Of a DNA stretch of 64,000 bases, positions 27,876 to 36,539 are shown in pieces; within the stretch, counting starts at the first letter, position 1; each line of letters starts with the position of its first letter. This DNA is from CAYWYR01 sp964462685 (GTDB lineage Bacteria > Bacteroidota > Ignavibacteria > Kapaibacteriales > UBA2268), in NCBI GenBank assembly GCA_964462685.1, contig CAYWYR010000014.1, positions 1-64,000 of the forward strand. Reading direction: 5' to 3'. The translations under genes and the position numbers were made by a program. The notes beneath the pieces are model-generated. The model was not told the DNA's origin. It did not search any database and saw nothing but the letters and a program-made list of their open reading frames with translations.

Positions 27876-27990
27876 GGTAATTCCATATTAATATATAACA
27901 CTCTAACCAATAGACACTTCAAATTCAATATAGTTACACTTACTATTCAGTATCGGGTTTTCAGCTTTAAGATACTAATACTAACATTTT

Positions 27991-29217
27991 TTACCCCTTA
28001 CTCATCCTGTTTTTATAATAAAAGCCTACAATCCTATGGATAATAGCTGATATAACTACTAATAGTGCCGTTGCTGACCACAGAAGCTCTTTATCCTCGA
28101 AGCCAGTCTCGTGCAGCGCAAAAGCGAGATAGAAAAATGAACCAACCCCTTTAATGCCCAAAAATGCTACCAGTCCTCTTTCTTTCCATACCATCTCCGA
28201 ACCTAGCGTTGGTATAATCCCAAAAAGCGGACGAATAATGAATATAAATGCTATACAAACTATAACGAGCTCTATATTAATCCCCCCAAACCAATCCTGA
28301 ACTATATATCCCCCAAGCAAAAACATTATAGCGACTACCAAAAAGCCTTCTAACTGTTCGATAACATTATGCATCTCATAGTGCATTTTATTCTGTTTCT
28401 CTTGTTGTTTTAGAGTAAGTGCAGCCACAAATACCGCGATGAACCCATAAGCATGTATAGCTTCTGTGAAACCGTAAGTAAAGAAAGTGATCGCTATCGC
28501 CAGAAAACCGAAATGTTTAGAATCTATATTGTACTTTTCAGCTTTATGAAGAAAAATCCAACACATCAGCTTGCCAACCCCATAACCTACTGCCAATCCA
28601 ATTGCTATACGGTACACAACATCCTGAAGAAACCATGTTAAACCCCAGTCGGTTATATTCAGTCCGTACATTGCTATCATAACCGCAAACCAAGTAAAAG
28701 GGAAGGCCAGCCCGTCATTCAATCCAGCCTCAGCTGTCAGACTGAACTGAACTTCATGCTCTTCATCTTCATTCTCTTCGGGATCCACCTGAACGTCGCT
28801 TGCCAGTACAGGGTCGGTAGGTGCGAACACCGCACCGAGCAGTACCGCTGATGCAGGAACAAGGCCCGCCCAGATTCCTATCAGGGACACCGCTGCTATA
28901 CATAATATCATTGTTACCAATACCAGAAGTAGTGGTATCCTATAAGCTTTAAAGCTAAACCCACGATCGAGTTTGAGCCCTGCACCCATAAGGCTTACTA
29001 TCACTGTAATCTCAGCGAGTTTGAGTATTATCGAATTCCCTTCGATAGGGCTTGGGTTCGGTAGATTAATAGGAAGTAAATACAGGCCTATTCCGAGAAA
29101 CAAGGCCACCATAGGGGCATTCAGGAAAACGTGCCTTTCCATTTTCTTTAACCAAGGCAGAGCCAGCCAAAGGACCCCGATAATAATATATACCCAAACG
29201 TAAACCGCCATATTCAA
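27991..29217 (-). CDS. Na+/H+ (cation/proton) antiporter, CPA1/NhaP type
   Basis: The 408-residue protein has about 12 membrane segments. The ion-binding region shows GAVFAPTDPVLASDVQV and, later, LTAEAGLNDGLAFPF with the conserved Asn-Asp pair, as in NhaP-type exchangers. It exports Na+ or K+ in exchange for H+ at the inner membrane. An acidic loop (EENEDEEHE) lies just before the ND motif. The C-terminus is short, with no regulatory domain. It may act with the cation-pumping pyrophosphatase in ion balance, but they are not linked. Confidence 0.92.
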   Translation of the reverse strand: MNMAVYVWVYIIIGVLWLALPWLKKMERHVFLNAPMVALFLGIGLYLLPINLPNPSPIEGNSIILKLAEITVIVSLMGAGLKLDRGFSFKAYRIPLLLVLVTMILCIAAVSLIGIWAGLVPASAVLLGAVFAPTDPVLASDVQVDPEENEDEEHEVQFSLTAEAGLNDGLAFPFTWFAVMIAMYGLNITDWGLTWFLQDVVYRIAIGLAVGYGVGKLMCWIFLHKAEKYNIDSKHFGFLAIAITFFTYGFTEAIHAYGFIAVFVAALTLKQQEKQNKMHYEMHNVIEQLEGFLVVAIMFLLGGYIVQDWFGGINIELVIVCIAFIFIIRPLFGIIPTLGSEMVWKERGLVAFLGIKGVGSFFYLAFALHETGFEDKELLWSATALLVVISAIIHRIVGFYYKNRMSKG

Positions 29218-29277
29218 TCCTTATCCCTGTTGTCCGATATTACGTAGACTCAAATAGGTTTGCGGTGTTGTATATTA

Positions 29278-30192
29278 CTATATAAACATGGATATCTTTT
29301 TATTGAAGTAATCTAAGTATACTGAAGAACTTCTAGTATCTAGATAAGACTCATCTATCAATGATCGAATAGATTCCGATCTTGTGGCTACTCTATTGAA
29401 TGAGTTGAGCACCTGTTTTTCTGTAAGCCCGATATTTTCTCCAAATGACAATAAATCATCTTTTGTGATGTTTTTCTTCTTGCCATTAAGTGTCAAGGCT
29501 GTTTCTTCTTTATCTTCAGGGATGAGGATCTTAGTGTTCAGCAGATCATAAGCGGGCGCCATACCCCAACTGTTTTTCGTCACAACCATTGAAAAATTTT
29601 TAAGGTGCATATCCGCATTTCCGGTAATAAGGCTGCATAATATGATATCGAAAAGATATGTTAAGTCCAGTTGTACTCTGTTAGAGTATCTTTTCAGCCC
29701 ATGGGCTATCTTCTCATAAGATCCAGTGTATTTATCGTATGCCTCTAGTATCTGGTAGAAGTCAAGCATATGTATTTTTTTACCATTCCTGGATCTGTCG
29801 ATTCTTTTGGTTATATAACATAATTCTCCTGACCTAAGCTTTATAAAACTAAATGGGACGGTATTTATTCCAAGTTCCTTTGCTATCAGCATAGTTAGCA
29901 ATTCGTTTGCTGGCATGCTTGGGAAGCTGCCGGTTGGCGGTTTTAGTATGTATAAACCATCGAGAACACCGACTATGGTCAGCCTGGTATTTTTATCAGT
30001 TGTATTGAGAGATAAAGAGAGTTTTGGCTGTACACCTGTTATTGATGTTCGGGAGCGGACAATCTCAAGCCCTAAATCATAAATATCATTATACGAATAC
30101 GGAAGTTCTGGAGGATTAGGCGTGCCAAAGAATTTTACAGAATGATCGCTATTCGCATAGGGATCGATTTTTGTATGTAAGTGTCTTTTCAC
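29278..30192 (-). CDS. HipT-like Ser/Thr kinase toxin (HipA C-terminal)
   Basis: I choose the GTG at 30192, whose GTGA overlaps the stop of the HipS-like gene; a longer TTG-started frame would lie within that gene. The 304-residue protein is the kinase part of HipA. It has a SITGVQPKLSL loop corresponding to the ATP-binding/autophosphorylation loop, KPPTGSFPSMPANE, the catalytic loop ITGNADMHLKNFSM and AYDLLNT in the metal-binding position. HipA phosphorylates GltX and HipT phosphorylates TrpS; the target here is unknown. The N-terminal subdomain is encoded separately upstream, as in hipBST systems. Confidence 0.85.
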   Translation of the reverse strand: MKRHLHTKIDPYANSDHSVKFFGTPNPPELPYSYNDIYDLGLEIVRSRTSITGVQPKLSLSLNTTDKNTRLTIVGVLDGLYILKPPTGSFPSMPANELLTMLIAKELGINTVPFSFIKLRSGELCYITKRIDRSRNGKKIHMLDFYQILEAYDKYTGSYEKIAHGLKRYSNRVQLDLTYLFDIILCSLITGNADMHLKNFSMVVTKNSWGMAPAYDLLNTKILIPEDKEETALTLNGKKKNITKDDLLSFGENIGLTEKQVLNSFNRVATRSESIRSLIDESYLDTRSSSVYLDYFNKKISMFI

Positions 30193-30515
30193 TCTGCCTC
30201 GATCGGTCTTATGCTGACAGCACCTATACAATCTCTACAGACTGTCATAAGTAGCCCCATTCTATCACTTCTGTTGAGCTTCCAGTTAACGAGTGTTATA
30301 TCAAGCATCCACCCCTCCGGTACTAGGCCTTCAAAGAATGGGAACAATCTCTTGCTTTTGTATGACTCTTCTCTTACAGGCATCGTAAATGTAATAAATC
30401 TGTCAGGGTATAATGGGATATACTTATGGTGATATTCAAAAATATATTCACCATCAGAAGTTTCCGTAAGATTGCCGCAGAGAATATTATCATAAAAGAC
30501 CTCAGCTTTCCTCAT
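30189..30515 (-). CDS. HipS-like protein (HipA N-terminal subdomain)
   Basis: This 108-residue protein corresponds to the HipA N-subdomain 1: an initial VFYDNILCGNLTE, YPDRFITFTMPVRE, then the FPFFEGLVPEGWMLD motif. A perfect ribosome site (AGGAGG six bases before ATG, inside hipB) supports its separate translation. In the E. coli O127 hipBST system the equivalent HipS is the antitoxin of the kinase HipT. The gene overlaps hipB by 14 bases and the kinase gene by four. Confidence 0.85.
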   Translation of the reverse strand: MRKAEVFYDNILCGNLTETSDGEYIFEYHHKYIPLYPDRFITFTMPVREESYKSKRLFPFFEGLVPEGWMLDITLVNWKLNRSDRMGLLMTVCRDCIGAVSIRPIEAE

Positions 30516-30714
30516 ATTCCCTCCTTATTTTGACCGCTCCGAGTTCATAGCCGAACATTTTCAGTACATCGTTAACGGTCTCGAAGTTAAGATTAGTCTT
30601 GCCCTGTTCTATTTTGCGTATTACGGTCAATGCTATGCCTGCTCTGTCAGCGAACTGCTCTTGAGATAGACCGGCCTCTTTTCTTTTTGATTTAAGTAGT
30701 GTAGATATATTCAT
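30502..30714 (-). CDS. HipB-like XRE-family repressor
   Basis: The 70-residue protein is an XRE helix-turn-helix: LLKSKRKEAGLSQEQFADRA, IALTVIRKIEQGKTN, then LNFETVNDVLKMFGYELGAV. It is first in the hipB-hipS-hipT-like operon and should repress it. Two near-identical 20-bp sequences just upstream of its ATG are plausible operators. Part of its gene (last 40 codons) is duplicated in a decayed state at 30888-31020. Confidence 0.88.
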   Translation of the reverse strand: MNISTLLKSKRKEAGLSQEQFADRAGIALTVIRKIEQGKTNLNFETVNDVLKMFGYELGAVKIRREYEES

Positions 30715-30774
30715 ATTATATGTATCCAGATATAGTACTATACAAATATATGAAATTATATGTATGAAGATATA
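30715..30774. promoter_or_regulatory. candidate HipB operators (two 20-bp direct repeats, 40 bp apart)
   Basis: ATTATATGTATCCAGATATA at 30715-30734 and ATTATATGTATGAAGATATA at 30755-30774 match at 18 of 20 positions. Their spacing of 40 bp is close to four helical turns, so both would face the same side of the helix. They lie directly upstream of the hipB start, where an autoregulating XRE repressor would bind. Operator function is inferred. Confidence 0.6.
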
Positions 30775-30887
30775 ATAGAAAAATTAAACATTGTAGTATA
30801 TGCAGAAACATATACTAGCAATTGATTCTTCAAGTCTCTTCTCAATGAATAGCCATTAATAACACGCACAAAATGCATGTTATATCT

Positions 30888-31020
30888 CATAAAAGACCTC
30901 AGCTTTCCTCATTATCCTACCTTATTTTAACCGCCCCGAGTTCATAGCTTAATATTTTCAGTACATTATTGACGGTCTCGAAGTTAAGATTGGTCTTCCC
31001 CTGTTCTATCTTGCGTATCA
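30888..31020 (-). pseudogene. decayed copy of hipB 3' end and hipS start
   Basis: This 133-bp stretch matches 30491-30623 without gaps at 117/133. It covers the last 40 codons of hipB and the first codons of the HipS-like gene, including its ATG. Weaker likeness continues a little beyond 31020. It has no usable frame of its own. It lies upstream of the intact operon, right next to the end of the following outer-membrane protein gene, and marks either an older copy of the locus or the scar of its exchange. Confidence 0.92.
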
Positions 31021-31053
31021 ATGTCAAGCCTATTATGGAGCAGCTCGATATGG

Positions 31054-31944
31054 TCAAAAGTGAAAAGCGAACCCTATATTAAAATTATTGGTAACCAATG
31101 CTGGAGCTGTATTTATAGGCCAGTGCATATTATCTTTCTGTAGTTGGTAGAATGCGAAAGCAAGGCCTGTTTTCAGAATAAAGTGAACTACAGGTACAGC
31201 ATTCTCATACGATTTTAATACACGGTTAATGAAAATATCTGCAAGTACATCTGCTGAACCAGAAACGATTCCTGAAGCTGCCCAATACCAAAATAACAGT
31301 CTCGGATAAATAACTTGCCTACCATAACTGATATCCAAGGACACTAGATCAATAGGTTGATATTTAATATAGCTTCTAAAATATTGTGTCCAACGGGTAT
31401 CATCACCGAAAGTATTCTGTAAATTCTCGTAAGCGTTTCTATCGGCAAATACGCCTATATAAGGATCAGGATCCTGAGGTACGTCATAATTGTAACCTAG
31501 CTGTGCGAAACCTGTGCCGTCTTCTACACCCAGAGTAAGTTTGGATTTCCCCCCGAAGTTCCATCCGTAGCCTTTGGTATTTGCTATTCCTATAGCCCCA
31601 AGACTGAACTGTTGTGCGTTTTCGGTTTGAGTTGCCAATAGTTCAGTATCGTCAGTTAGAATAAAACCGAAGATGCCATAATTCGAATACCCTAAAAGAG
31701 ACTCGCCTTCAATACTGTTCTTCTCAAAGCCAATTAGAGCGGAAAACTGGTCGAGATCATCTCCTTGAAACCCTCTATATAACGGCTGGGTAACCCCAAT
31801 ATCAAACCTAATAAATGGTTTTGAATCAAATATATCAGTATCAAATATGATATTATCACTTTCGACATTTGATGAATCTATTGGAGATTCAGCGAATACT
31901 TGCAGAGCAAAGCATAATAGAACGGCTGCTAAAATATTTCTCAT
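31054..31944 (-). CDS. probable outer-membrane beta-barrel protein, 296 aa
   Basis: I prefer the ATG at 31944 (MRNILAAVLLCFALQVFA), which gives a standard signal peptide and follows AAAGG. Upstream in-frame Met residues exist. The mature protein alternates aromatic and polar residues in beta-strand manner and ends with NFNIGFAFHF, a terminal Phe typical of outer-membrane barrels. I do not recognise a specific family. The gene's last bases come just after the decayed hipB copy. Confidence 0.7.
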   Translation of the reverse strand: MRNILAAVLLCFALQVFAESPIDSSNVESDNIIFDTDIFDSKPFIRFDIGVTQPLYRGFQGDDLDQFSALIGFEKNSIEGESLLGYSNYGIFGFILTDDTELLATQTENAQQFSLGAIGIANTKGYGWNFGGKSKLTLGVEDGTGFAQLGYNYDVPQDPDPYIGVFADRNAYENLQNTFGDDTRWTQYFRSYIKYQPIDLVSLDISYGRQVIYPRLLFWYWAASGIVSGSADVLADIFINRVLKSYENAVPVVHFILKTGLAFAFYQLQKDNMHWPINTAPALVTNNFNIGFAFHF

Positions 31945-32034
31945 ATCAACCTTTATTAAGTGGATTTTATTTTTTAAATATAACACTTTAACATCAATAA
32001 TTTTTATAGATTTGAGTATAAATTAGTAATACAG

Positions 32035-32072
32035 AAAAAAAAAGCCTTTCAACTAGTAGCTGAAAGGCTTTT
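32035..32072 (-). terminator. terminator downstream of the CAU tRNA
   Basis: On the minus strand an 11-bp perfect stem (AAAGCCTTTCA/TGAAAGGCTTT) is followed by nine Ts. It lies 14 bp past the tRNA 3' end and probably ends that transcript. Confidence 0.92.
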
Positions 32073-32085
32073 GTATGATATTTTG

Positions 32086-32159
32086 TGGGCCTGGAGAGGC
32101 TTGAACTCCCGACAAATGGATTATGAGTCCACTGCTCTAACCAACTGAGCTACAGGCCC
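32086..32159 (-). tRNA. tRNA with CAU anticodon (Met elongator or Ile2)
   Basis: The 74-nt minus-strand sequence folds as a full cloverleaf: acceptor GGGCCTG/CAGGCCC, D arm GCTC/GAGC, anticodon loop CTCATAA with CAU, and T arm GGGAG/CTCTC around TTCAAGC. CCA is not encoded. The CAU anticodon fits elongator Met or the lysidine-modified Ile2; the body resembles both and I cannot decide. Confidence 0.95.
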
Positions 32160-32235
32160 GTTTTGGCCGCTCTGCAACCAAAAGAGCTACAAATATAAAG
32201 CTTTTACGATATACAAAGCAATAGTCTGCTGAATA

Positions 32236-33006
32236 TTAATAGTTGAAAAGACCTATAAATAGCCCAGCATGTAGATTAAACCCGTTTGGGCTGATCTCAG
32301 GCATATTCTCCACAGTACCGATATTATTATAATTCCAGTCATCAGCTGTACCGAAGTTCAGGTTATAGCTAGCACCCGCCCTGAACATGAATAGATTAGT
32401 GAACGCCCATTCTATATTCACCTGTGGCTGTAGCATGATCATATCCTGATCGAATTTCTGGATGCCTTCATTTGTCTGGGGGGCAGCAGTTGTTACTCCA
32501 TCCCAATCTATAGTTCTTGCGTTATAAATGGCAAATTCCTGATTGCCATAGCCAATCGTAACTCCGCCCAGAAGTGCGAGCCCGTCAGTCAATACATATC
32601 CGTAATCGATAGCTAATCCAGTATAGCCAACAGTGTATTCAGCTTGCGATGAAATACCGGTATTGTCATTTGTTATTTCATCTGTTAAAGCTGAACCGCT
32701 AACACCCATTACACCTATCCGCACGTTTGGTATCCAGGGTAGAACTGTAAAACCCTGCCCACCTATGGTGATAAGCGGGCCGCTAAACTCTCCAAAGCCG
32801 AGATCGCCGAGTTTAGAATTAAGATCATCAAAATCTACGAATGTAAAGTTTGCCACAAACCCACCTGCTACCGCACCGTAAGGTCTGGCACCGTCATCAA
32901 CGATATCTTCCTCTTCAAATGGGAGCTCATCAAGCCTTTCATCCTGGGAATATAAAGTAGAGCAGAAAAAGAGAGAAGCTGCAAAAGCGAATAGTAAAGA
33001 TTTCAT
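32236..33006 (-). CDS. probable outer-membrane protein, 256 aa
   Basis: I choose the ATG at 33006, giving MKSLLFAFAASLFFCSTLYSQ, a clean signal peptide cleaved after Ser/Gln. An acidic segment (ELPFEEEDIVDDG) follows, then a beta-rich domain with Gly and aromatic residues (GAVAGGFVANFTFVDF, LHAGLFIGLFNY at the end). It is probably a porin-like or surface beta-barrel protein of unknown role. The ending LFNY is compatible with barrel insertion. Confidence 0.7.
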   Translation of the reverse strand: MKSLLFAFAASLFFCSTLYSQDERLDELPFEEEDIVDDGARPYGAVAGGFVANFTFVDFDDLNSKLGDLGFGEFSGPLITIGGQGFTVLPWIPNVRIGVMGVSGSALTDEITNDNTGISSQAEYTVGYTGLAIDYGYVLTDGLALLGGVTIGYGNQEFAIYNARTIDWDGVTTAAPQTNEGIQKFDQDMIMLQPQVNIEWAFTNLFMFRAGASYNLNFGTADDWNYNNIGTVENMPEISPNGFNLHAGLFIGLFNY

Positions 33007-33249
33007 AATATCAGTTTGGTTATTGTATATCTGCAATAAGAACGATATAGGGATAGGATTAATTGTTTTTGGCTTATTTAGGGCTTGATATTTATCTTGA
33101 TACGCTTAAACTTTAAAATGAGATGATAGGCGCTATGTAAATGAAAGGACTACTATATTATTGCCAAGATATAGTATATAGCTTTAAATTCTCTATACCT
33201 TATATTATAAGTCTGAAAGTATATCAAATGGAAAAAGAGTTCAAGATCA

Positions 33250-35178
33250 ATGGTTATTACACTACCCGACGGAAGCAAACGCGAATATGATGGTAAGAAA
33301 ACAGCTTATGAAATAGCTGAATCGATTTCTGGGGGGCTCGCCCGTAACGCATTGGTTGCCGAAACCAATGGCGGTAAGCGTATCGAGATGAATACTGTTA
33401 TCGAAGGTGACGCATTCATGAAATTCTTCACCTGGGATAGTGACGAAGGAAAAGAAGCATTTTGGCACTCCTCGGCTCACCTTCTTGCGGAGGCTCTTCA
33501 GGAGCTATACCCAGGCGTTAAGTTTGGTATCGGCCCAGCAATCGAGAACGGCTTTTACTATGATGTGGATCTGCCTGAAGGACAGTCAATATCTTCAAAT
33601 GATTTTGAAAAGATTGAAAAGAAGATGAAGGAGCTGGCAAAGAAAAAATCTCGGTTCCAGATGTCCGATATTTCTTGGGATAAAGCACTTGAGTATTACA
33701 AGGATAAGGGTAACGAGTATAAAGTAGAACTTATCGAAGGTTTGGAAGGGCAGGATATATCTTTTTGCCAGCACGGTGGCTTTACTGATCTGTGCCGAGG
33801 CGGACATATTCCCCATACCGGCCATATCAAGGCAATTAAGATTTTATCAGTAGCCTCGGCTTACTGGAGGGGCGATAGTGATAGACCTACTTTGACAAGG
33901 CTATACGGTATTACTTTCCCTAAAGCAAATATGCTGGAGGAATTCCTTCACTTGCGCGAAGAAGCTGAAAAACGCGATCACCGTAAACTGGGTAAAGAGT
34001 TGAAGCTTTTTATGATGACTCCGGAGGTAGGCCAGGGGCTGCCAGTATGGCTTCCGAAAGGTGCATTTATCAGGCGGAAGTTGGAAAACTTCATTAAGGA
34101 AGAGCTTATCGCGCGTGGATACCAGGAAGTTATCACACCGCATATAGGTAATCTGGAGCTGTATAAAACATCTGGTCACTATCCATATTATAAAGATTCC
34201 CAGTTCTCCCCGATTGAAGTAGATGATGAGTATTATATGCTTAAGCCGATGAACTGCCCACATCACCACATGATATATGAGCATGAACCAAGGTCATACC
34301 GTGACCTTCCGATAAGGCTTGCTGAGTTTGGTACAGTTTATCGTTATGAGCAAAGCGGAGAGCTTAATGGGTTCACTAGGGTTAGATGCTTTACTCAAGA
34401 TGACGCTCATATTTACTGTACCGATGATCAGTTAAAAGACGAGATAAAGAACTGTGTAGAGCTAACGCAGCTTGTTTTCTCGACATTTGGAATGGACGTA
34501 TCAACTAGGCTGTCATTCAAAGATGATAACCCAGATAAATATGCAGGTAACGATGAAAACTGGGACAAATCTCAAAGAATTATAAAAGAAGTAGCTGATG
34601 AGTTAGAGCTTGATTATTTCATCGGAGATGGTGAGGCAAGCTTCTACGGACCCAAAATAGACTTTATAGTTAAAGACGCACTGGGAAGAAAATGGCAGCT
34701 TGGTACTGTGCAGGTTGATTACGTTATGCCTGAGAGATTTGATCTGGATTATACTGGATCAGATAATGAGAAACACAGACCAGTTATCATTCACCGTGCG
34801 CCGTTCGGCTCGATGGAAAGATTCATATCGATACTTATTGAACATTACGCTGGTAATTTCCCTGTTTGGTTAGCCCCGGTTCAGATATCGGTATTACCTA
34901 TATCGGACAAACATAAAGATTATGCAGAATCTGTTGTCGCTAAATTAGAAAAGCAAGGTTTTAGGGTTGAGATCGATACAAGAACTGAAAAGGTAAACAG
35001 AAAGATAGCCGAAAGCGAACAAGCTAAAATTCCTTATTCATTCATTATTGGTGATAAAGAAGTAGAGGCAGGTGCTGTATCTGTCCGTGAACATACTGTC
35101 GGCAATAGGGGATCGATGGCAATTGACGATATCATTGCTGAGATAGCTGAGAAAAACAAAGAGGGCAGGGGACACTGA
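33250..35178 (+). CDS. thrS: threonyl-tRNA synthetase
   Basis: The 642-residue protein has the full ThrRS order: N-terminal TGS domain (ITLPDGSKREYDGK), the editing domain with HSSAHLLAEAL and CRGGHIPHTG, the class II core with the zinc ligand Cys in KPMNCPHHHM and motif 3 HRAPFGSMERF, then the anticodon-binding domain. It charges tRNA-Thr and removes mischarged Ser. Its stop is followed one base later by gmk. The ATG at 33250 gives the standard N-terminus. Confidence 0.98.
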   Translation: MVITLPDGSKREYDGKKTAYEIAESISGGLARNALVAETNGGKRIEMNTVIEGDAFMKFFTWDSDEGKEAFWHSSAHLLAEALQELYPGVKFGIGPAIENGFYYDVDLPEGQSISSNDFEKIEKKMKELAKKKSRFQMSDISWDKALEYYKDKGNEYKVELIEGLEGQDISFCQHGGFTDLCRGGHIPHTGHIKAIKILSVASAYWRGDSDRPTLTRLYGITFPKANMLEEFLHLREEAEKRDHRKLGKELKLFMMTPEVGQGLPVWLPKGAFIRRKLENFIKEELIARGYQEVITPHIGNLELYKTSGHYPYYKDSQFSPIEVDDEYYMLKPMNCPHHHMIYEHEPRSYRDLPIRLAEFGTVYRYEQSGELNGFTRVRCFTQDDAHIYCTDDQLKDEIKNCVELTQLVFSTFGMDVSTRLSFKDDNPDKYAGNDENWDKSQRIIKEVADELELDYFIGDGEASFYGPKIDFIVKDALGRKWQLGTVQVDYVMPERFDLDYTGSDNEKHRPVIIHRAPFGSMERFISILIEHYAGNFPVWLAPVQISVLPISDKHKDYAESVVAKLEKQGFRVEIDTRTEKVNRKIAESEQAKIPYSFIIGDKEVEAGAVSVREHTVGNRGSMAIDDIIAEIAEKNKEGRGH

Positions 35179-35179
35179 C

Positions 35180-35773
35180 ATGCCCGAAAATCTGATACAA
35201 AAAGATAATTCTCCAAGTATTATAGTGATGTCTAGCCCATCGGGGGGCGGGAAATCCACTATCGCTAAACACCTTATGAAGCTTGCTCCCGGCCTGAAGT
35301 TTAGCGTTAGCGCCACTACCCGTAAGATGCGGCCTGGAGAAGAGCACGGTAAAGACTACTATTTCCTGACTAGAGAAGAGTTTGAGGAACGAATCTCGGA
35401 GGATGGGCTTATTGAATATGAAGAGATATTCGGAAACTATTATGGCACTTTAAAGCATGTAGTGCAATCCAGCATTATCAATGGTGAGAAAACTATTTAT
35501 GATGTTGATGTAAAAGGTGCCAAGTCACTCAAAAAAGCATTTCCGAAAGATACACTTACTATTTTTATTAAGCCCCCGAGTAGGGAAGAGCTTGAACGAA
35601 GATTAAGAAGGCGGGACACAGAAACCGAAGAAAGCCTTGTAAAGAGACTTGCACGAGTTGATGAGGAAATGCAATATGAAAATGAATTCGATATCGTAAT
35701 AGTCAACGATAAATTAGAAGAAGCTTTCAAAGAGATTGATAAAGTAGCTACTCTACATGGTCTTATAAAGTAA
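35180..35773 (+). CDS. gmk: guanylate kinase
   Basis: The 197-residue protein has the P-loop SSPSGGGKSTIAKHL, the GMP-binding SATTRKMRPGEEHGKDYYF segment and the lid ERRLRRRDTE. It converts GMP and ATP to GDP and ADP. It is coupled to thrS by a one-base gap. A toxin-antitoxin pair was placed just after it. The length is normal. Confidence 0.97.
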   Translation: MPENLIQKDNSPSIIVMSSPSGGGKSTIAKHLMKLAPGLKFSVSATTRKMRPGEEHGKDYYFLTREEFEERISEDGLIEYEEIFGNYYGTLKHVVQSSIINGEKTIYDVDVKGAKSLKKAFPKDTLTIFIKPPSREELERRLRRRDTETEESLVKRLARVDEEMQYENEFDIVIVNDKLEEAFKEIDKVATLHGLIK

Positions 35774-35824
35774 CTTATATCCTTTAGATAAAGTAATATA
35801 ATACATCAACCGAGGGATACCTAA

Positions 35825-36148
35825 ATGAACATACAATACATTTCTGACAGCAATGGCACACCGACTGGAGTTTTTATTCCTATCAAAGATTGGGAAGAGA
35901 TTGAAAGAATACTTGAGCTAAATAGTAATGATGTAGGCATTAAAAGTGATCAAGTCAATGAAATCAAAGTAAATTATAAATCGCCTAATTATAAAAAATC
36001 TGATGATATATCTATTGAAGAGATTGATAGTGGAAAAGATGCAGAAAATATACCTGAATGGCATAAATCAATTATCGAGGGCAGACTTAGTAATGGGGAT
36101 AGAGAATATTTATCGGTAGATGAAGCTGTTTCAATCTTAAAACTATAA
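35825..36148 (+). CDS. antitoxin of ParE/RelE-type module
   Basis: The 107-residue protein begins with a beta-strand segment (MNIQYISDSNGTPTGVFIPIKDWEEIERIL), as found in antitoxins of RelE/ParE toxins in this lineage. The C-terminal half (IIEGRLSNGDREYLSVDEAV) resembles the toxin-binding tail of addiction-module antitoxins. It is followed four bases later by the toxin. The gene is AT-rich relative to gmk. Confidence 0.78.
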   Translation: MNIQYISDSNGTPTGVFIPIKDWEEIERILELNSNDVGIKSDQVNEIKVNYKSPNYKKSDDISIEEIDSGKDAENIPEWHKSIIEGRLSNGDREYLSVDEAVSILKL

Positions 36149-36152
36149 AACC

Positions 36153-36431
36153 GTGACTATACGTTTTTCTAAAGAATCTGTTGAAGATCTTAAAAAAATC
36201 AGAGCTTGGTATATAGAAATATCTGAGAGCGTATTAAAAAAGTTTGTTGTGGAATTTGAAAGTTCGTTAAGTCTTATAAAAAAAGAACCCTTACTAAGTA
36301 TAAAATATAAAAGAAACATATACAGAAAACTTATGAAAAGGTATCCGTACAGTATTTATTACGAAGTAGAGGATAAGTTTATTAATATTATTGCAGTACT
36401 TCATAATTCCCGAGATATCACTGACATTTAA
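36153..36431 (+). CDS. ParE/RelE-superfamily toxin
   Basis: The 92-residue protein has the RelE/ParE fold pattern: TIRFSKESVEDLKKIRAWY, then PLLSIKYKRNIYRKLMKRYPYSIYYEV and the final IIAVLHNSRD. The region RYPYSIYYEV-HNSRD is typical of ParE-like toxins, which poison gyrase, though RelE-like RNases share it. It starts with GTG four bases after the antitoxin. Confidence 0.88.
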   Translation: MTIRFSKESVEDLKKIRAWYIEISESVLKKFVVEFESSLSLIKKEPLLSIKYKRNIYRKLMKRYPYSIYYEVEDKFINIIAVLHNSRDITDI

Positions 36432-36539
36432 CTCCTACTAGATATTAAATCAACTGGCAAATCATAATTTAATTTTCCAAACTAAGTCAAAAAGCAATAC
36501 ATATCAGCGGTATTAAGAAAAGCAGGTCTTCTTTTTGTT

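Noticed and set aside
29278..30231. Longer HipT-like protein from TTG at 30231
   Set aside because: The extra 13 residues are encoded inside the HipS-like gene and are not like the family; the GTGA overlap start is better.
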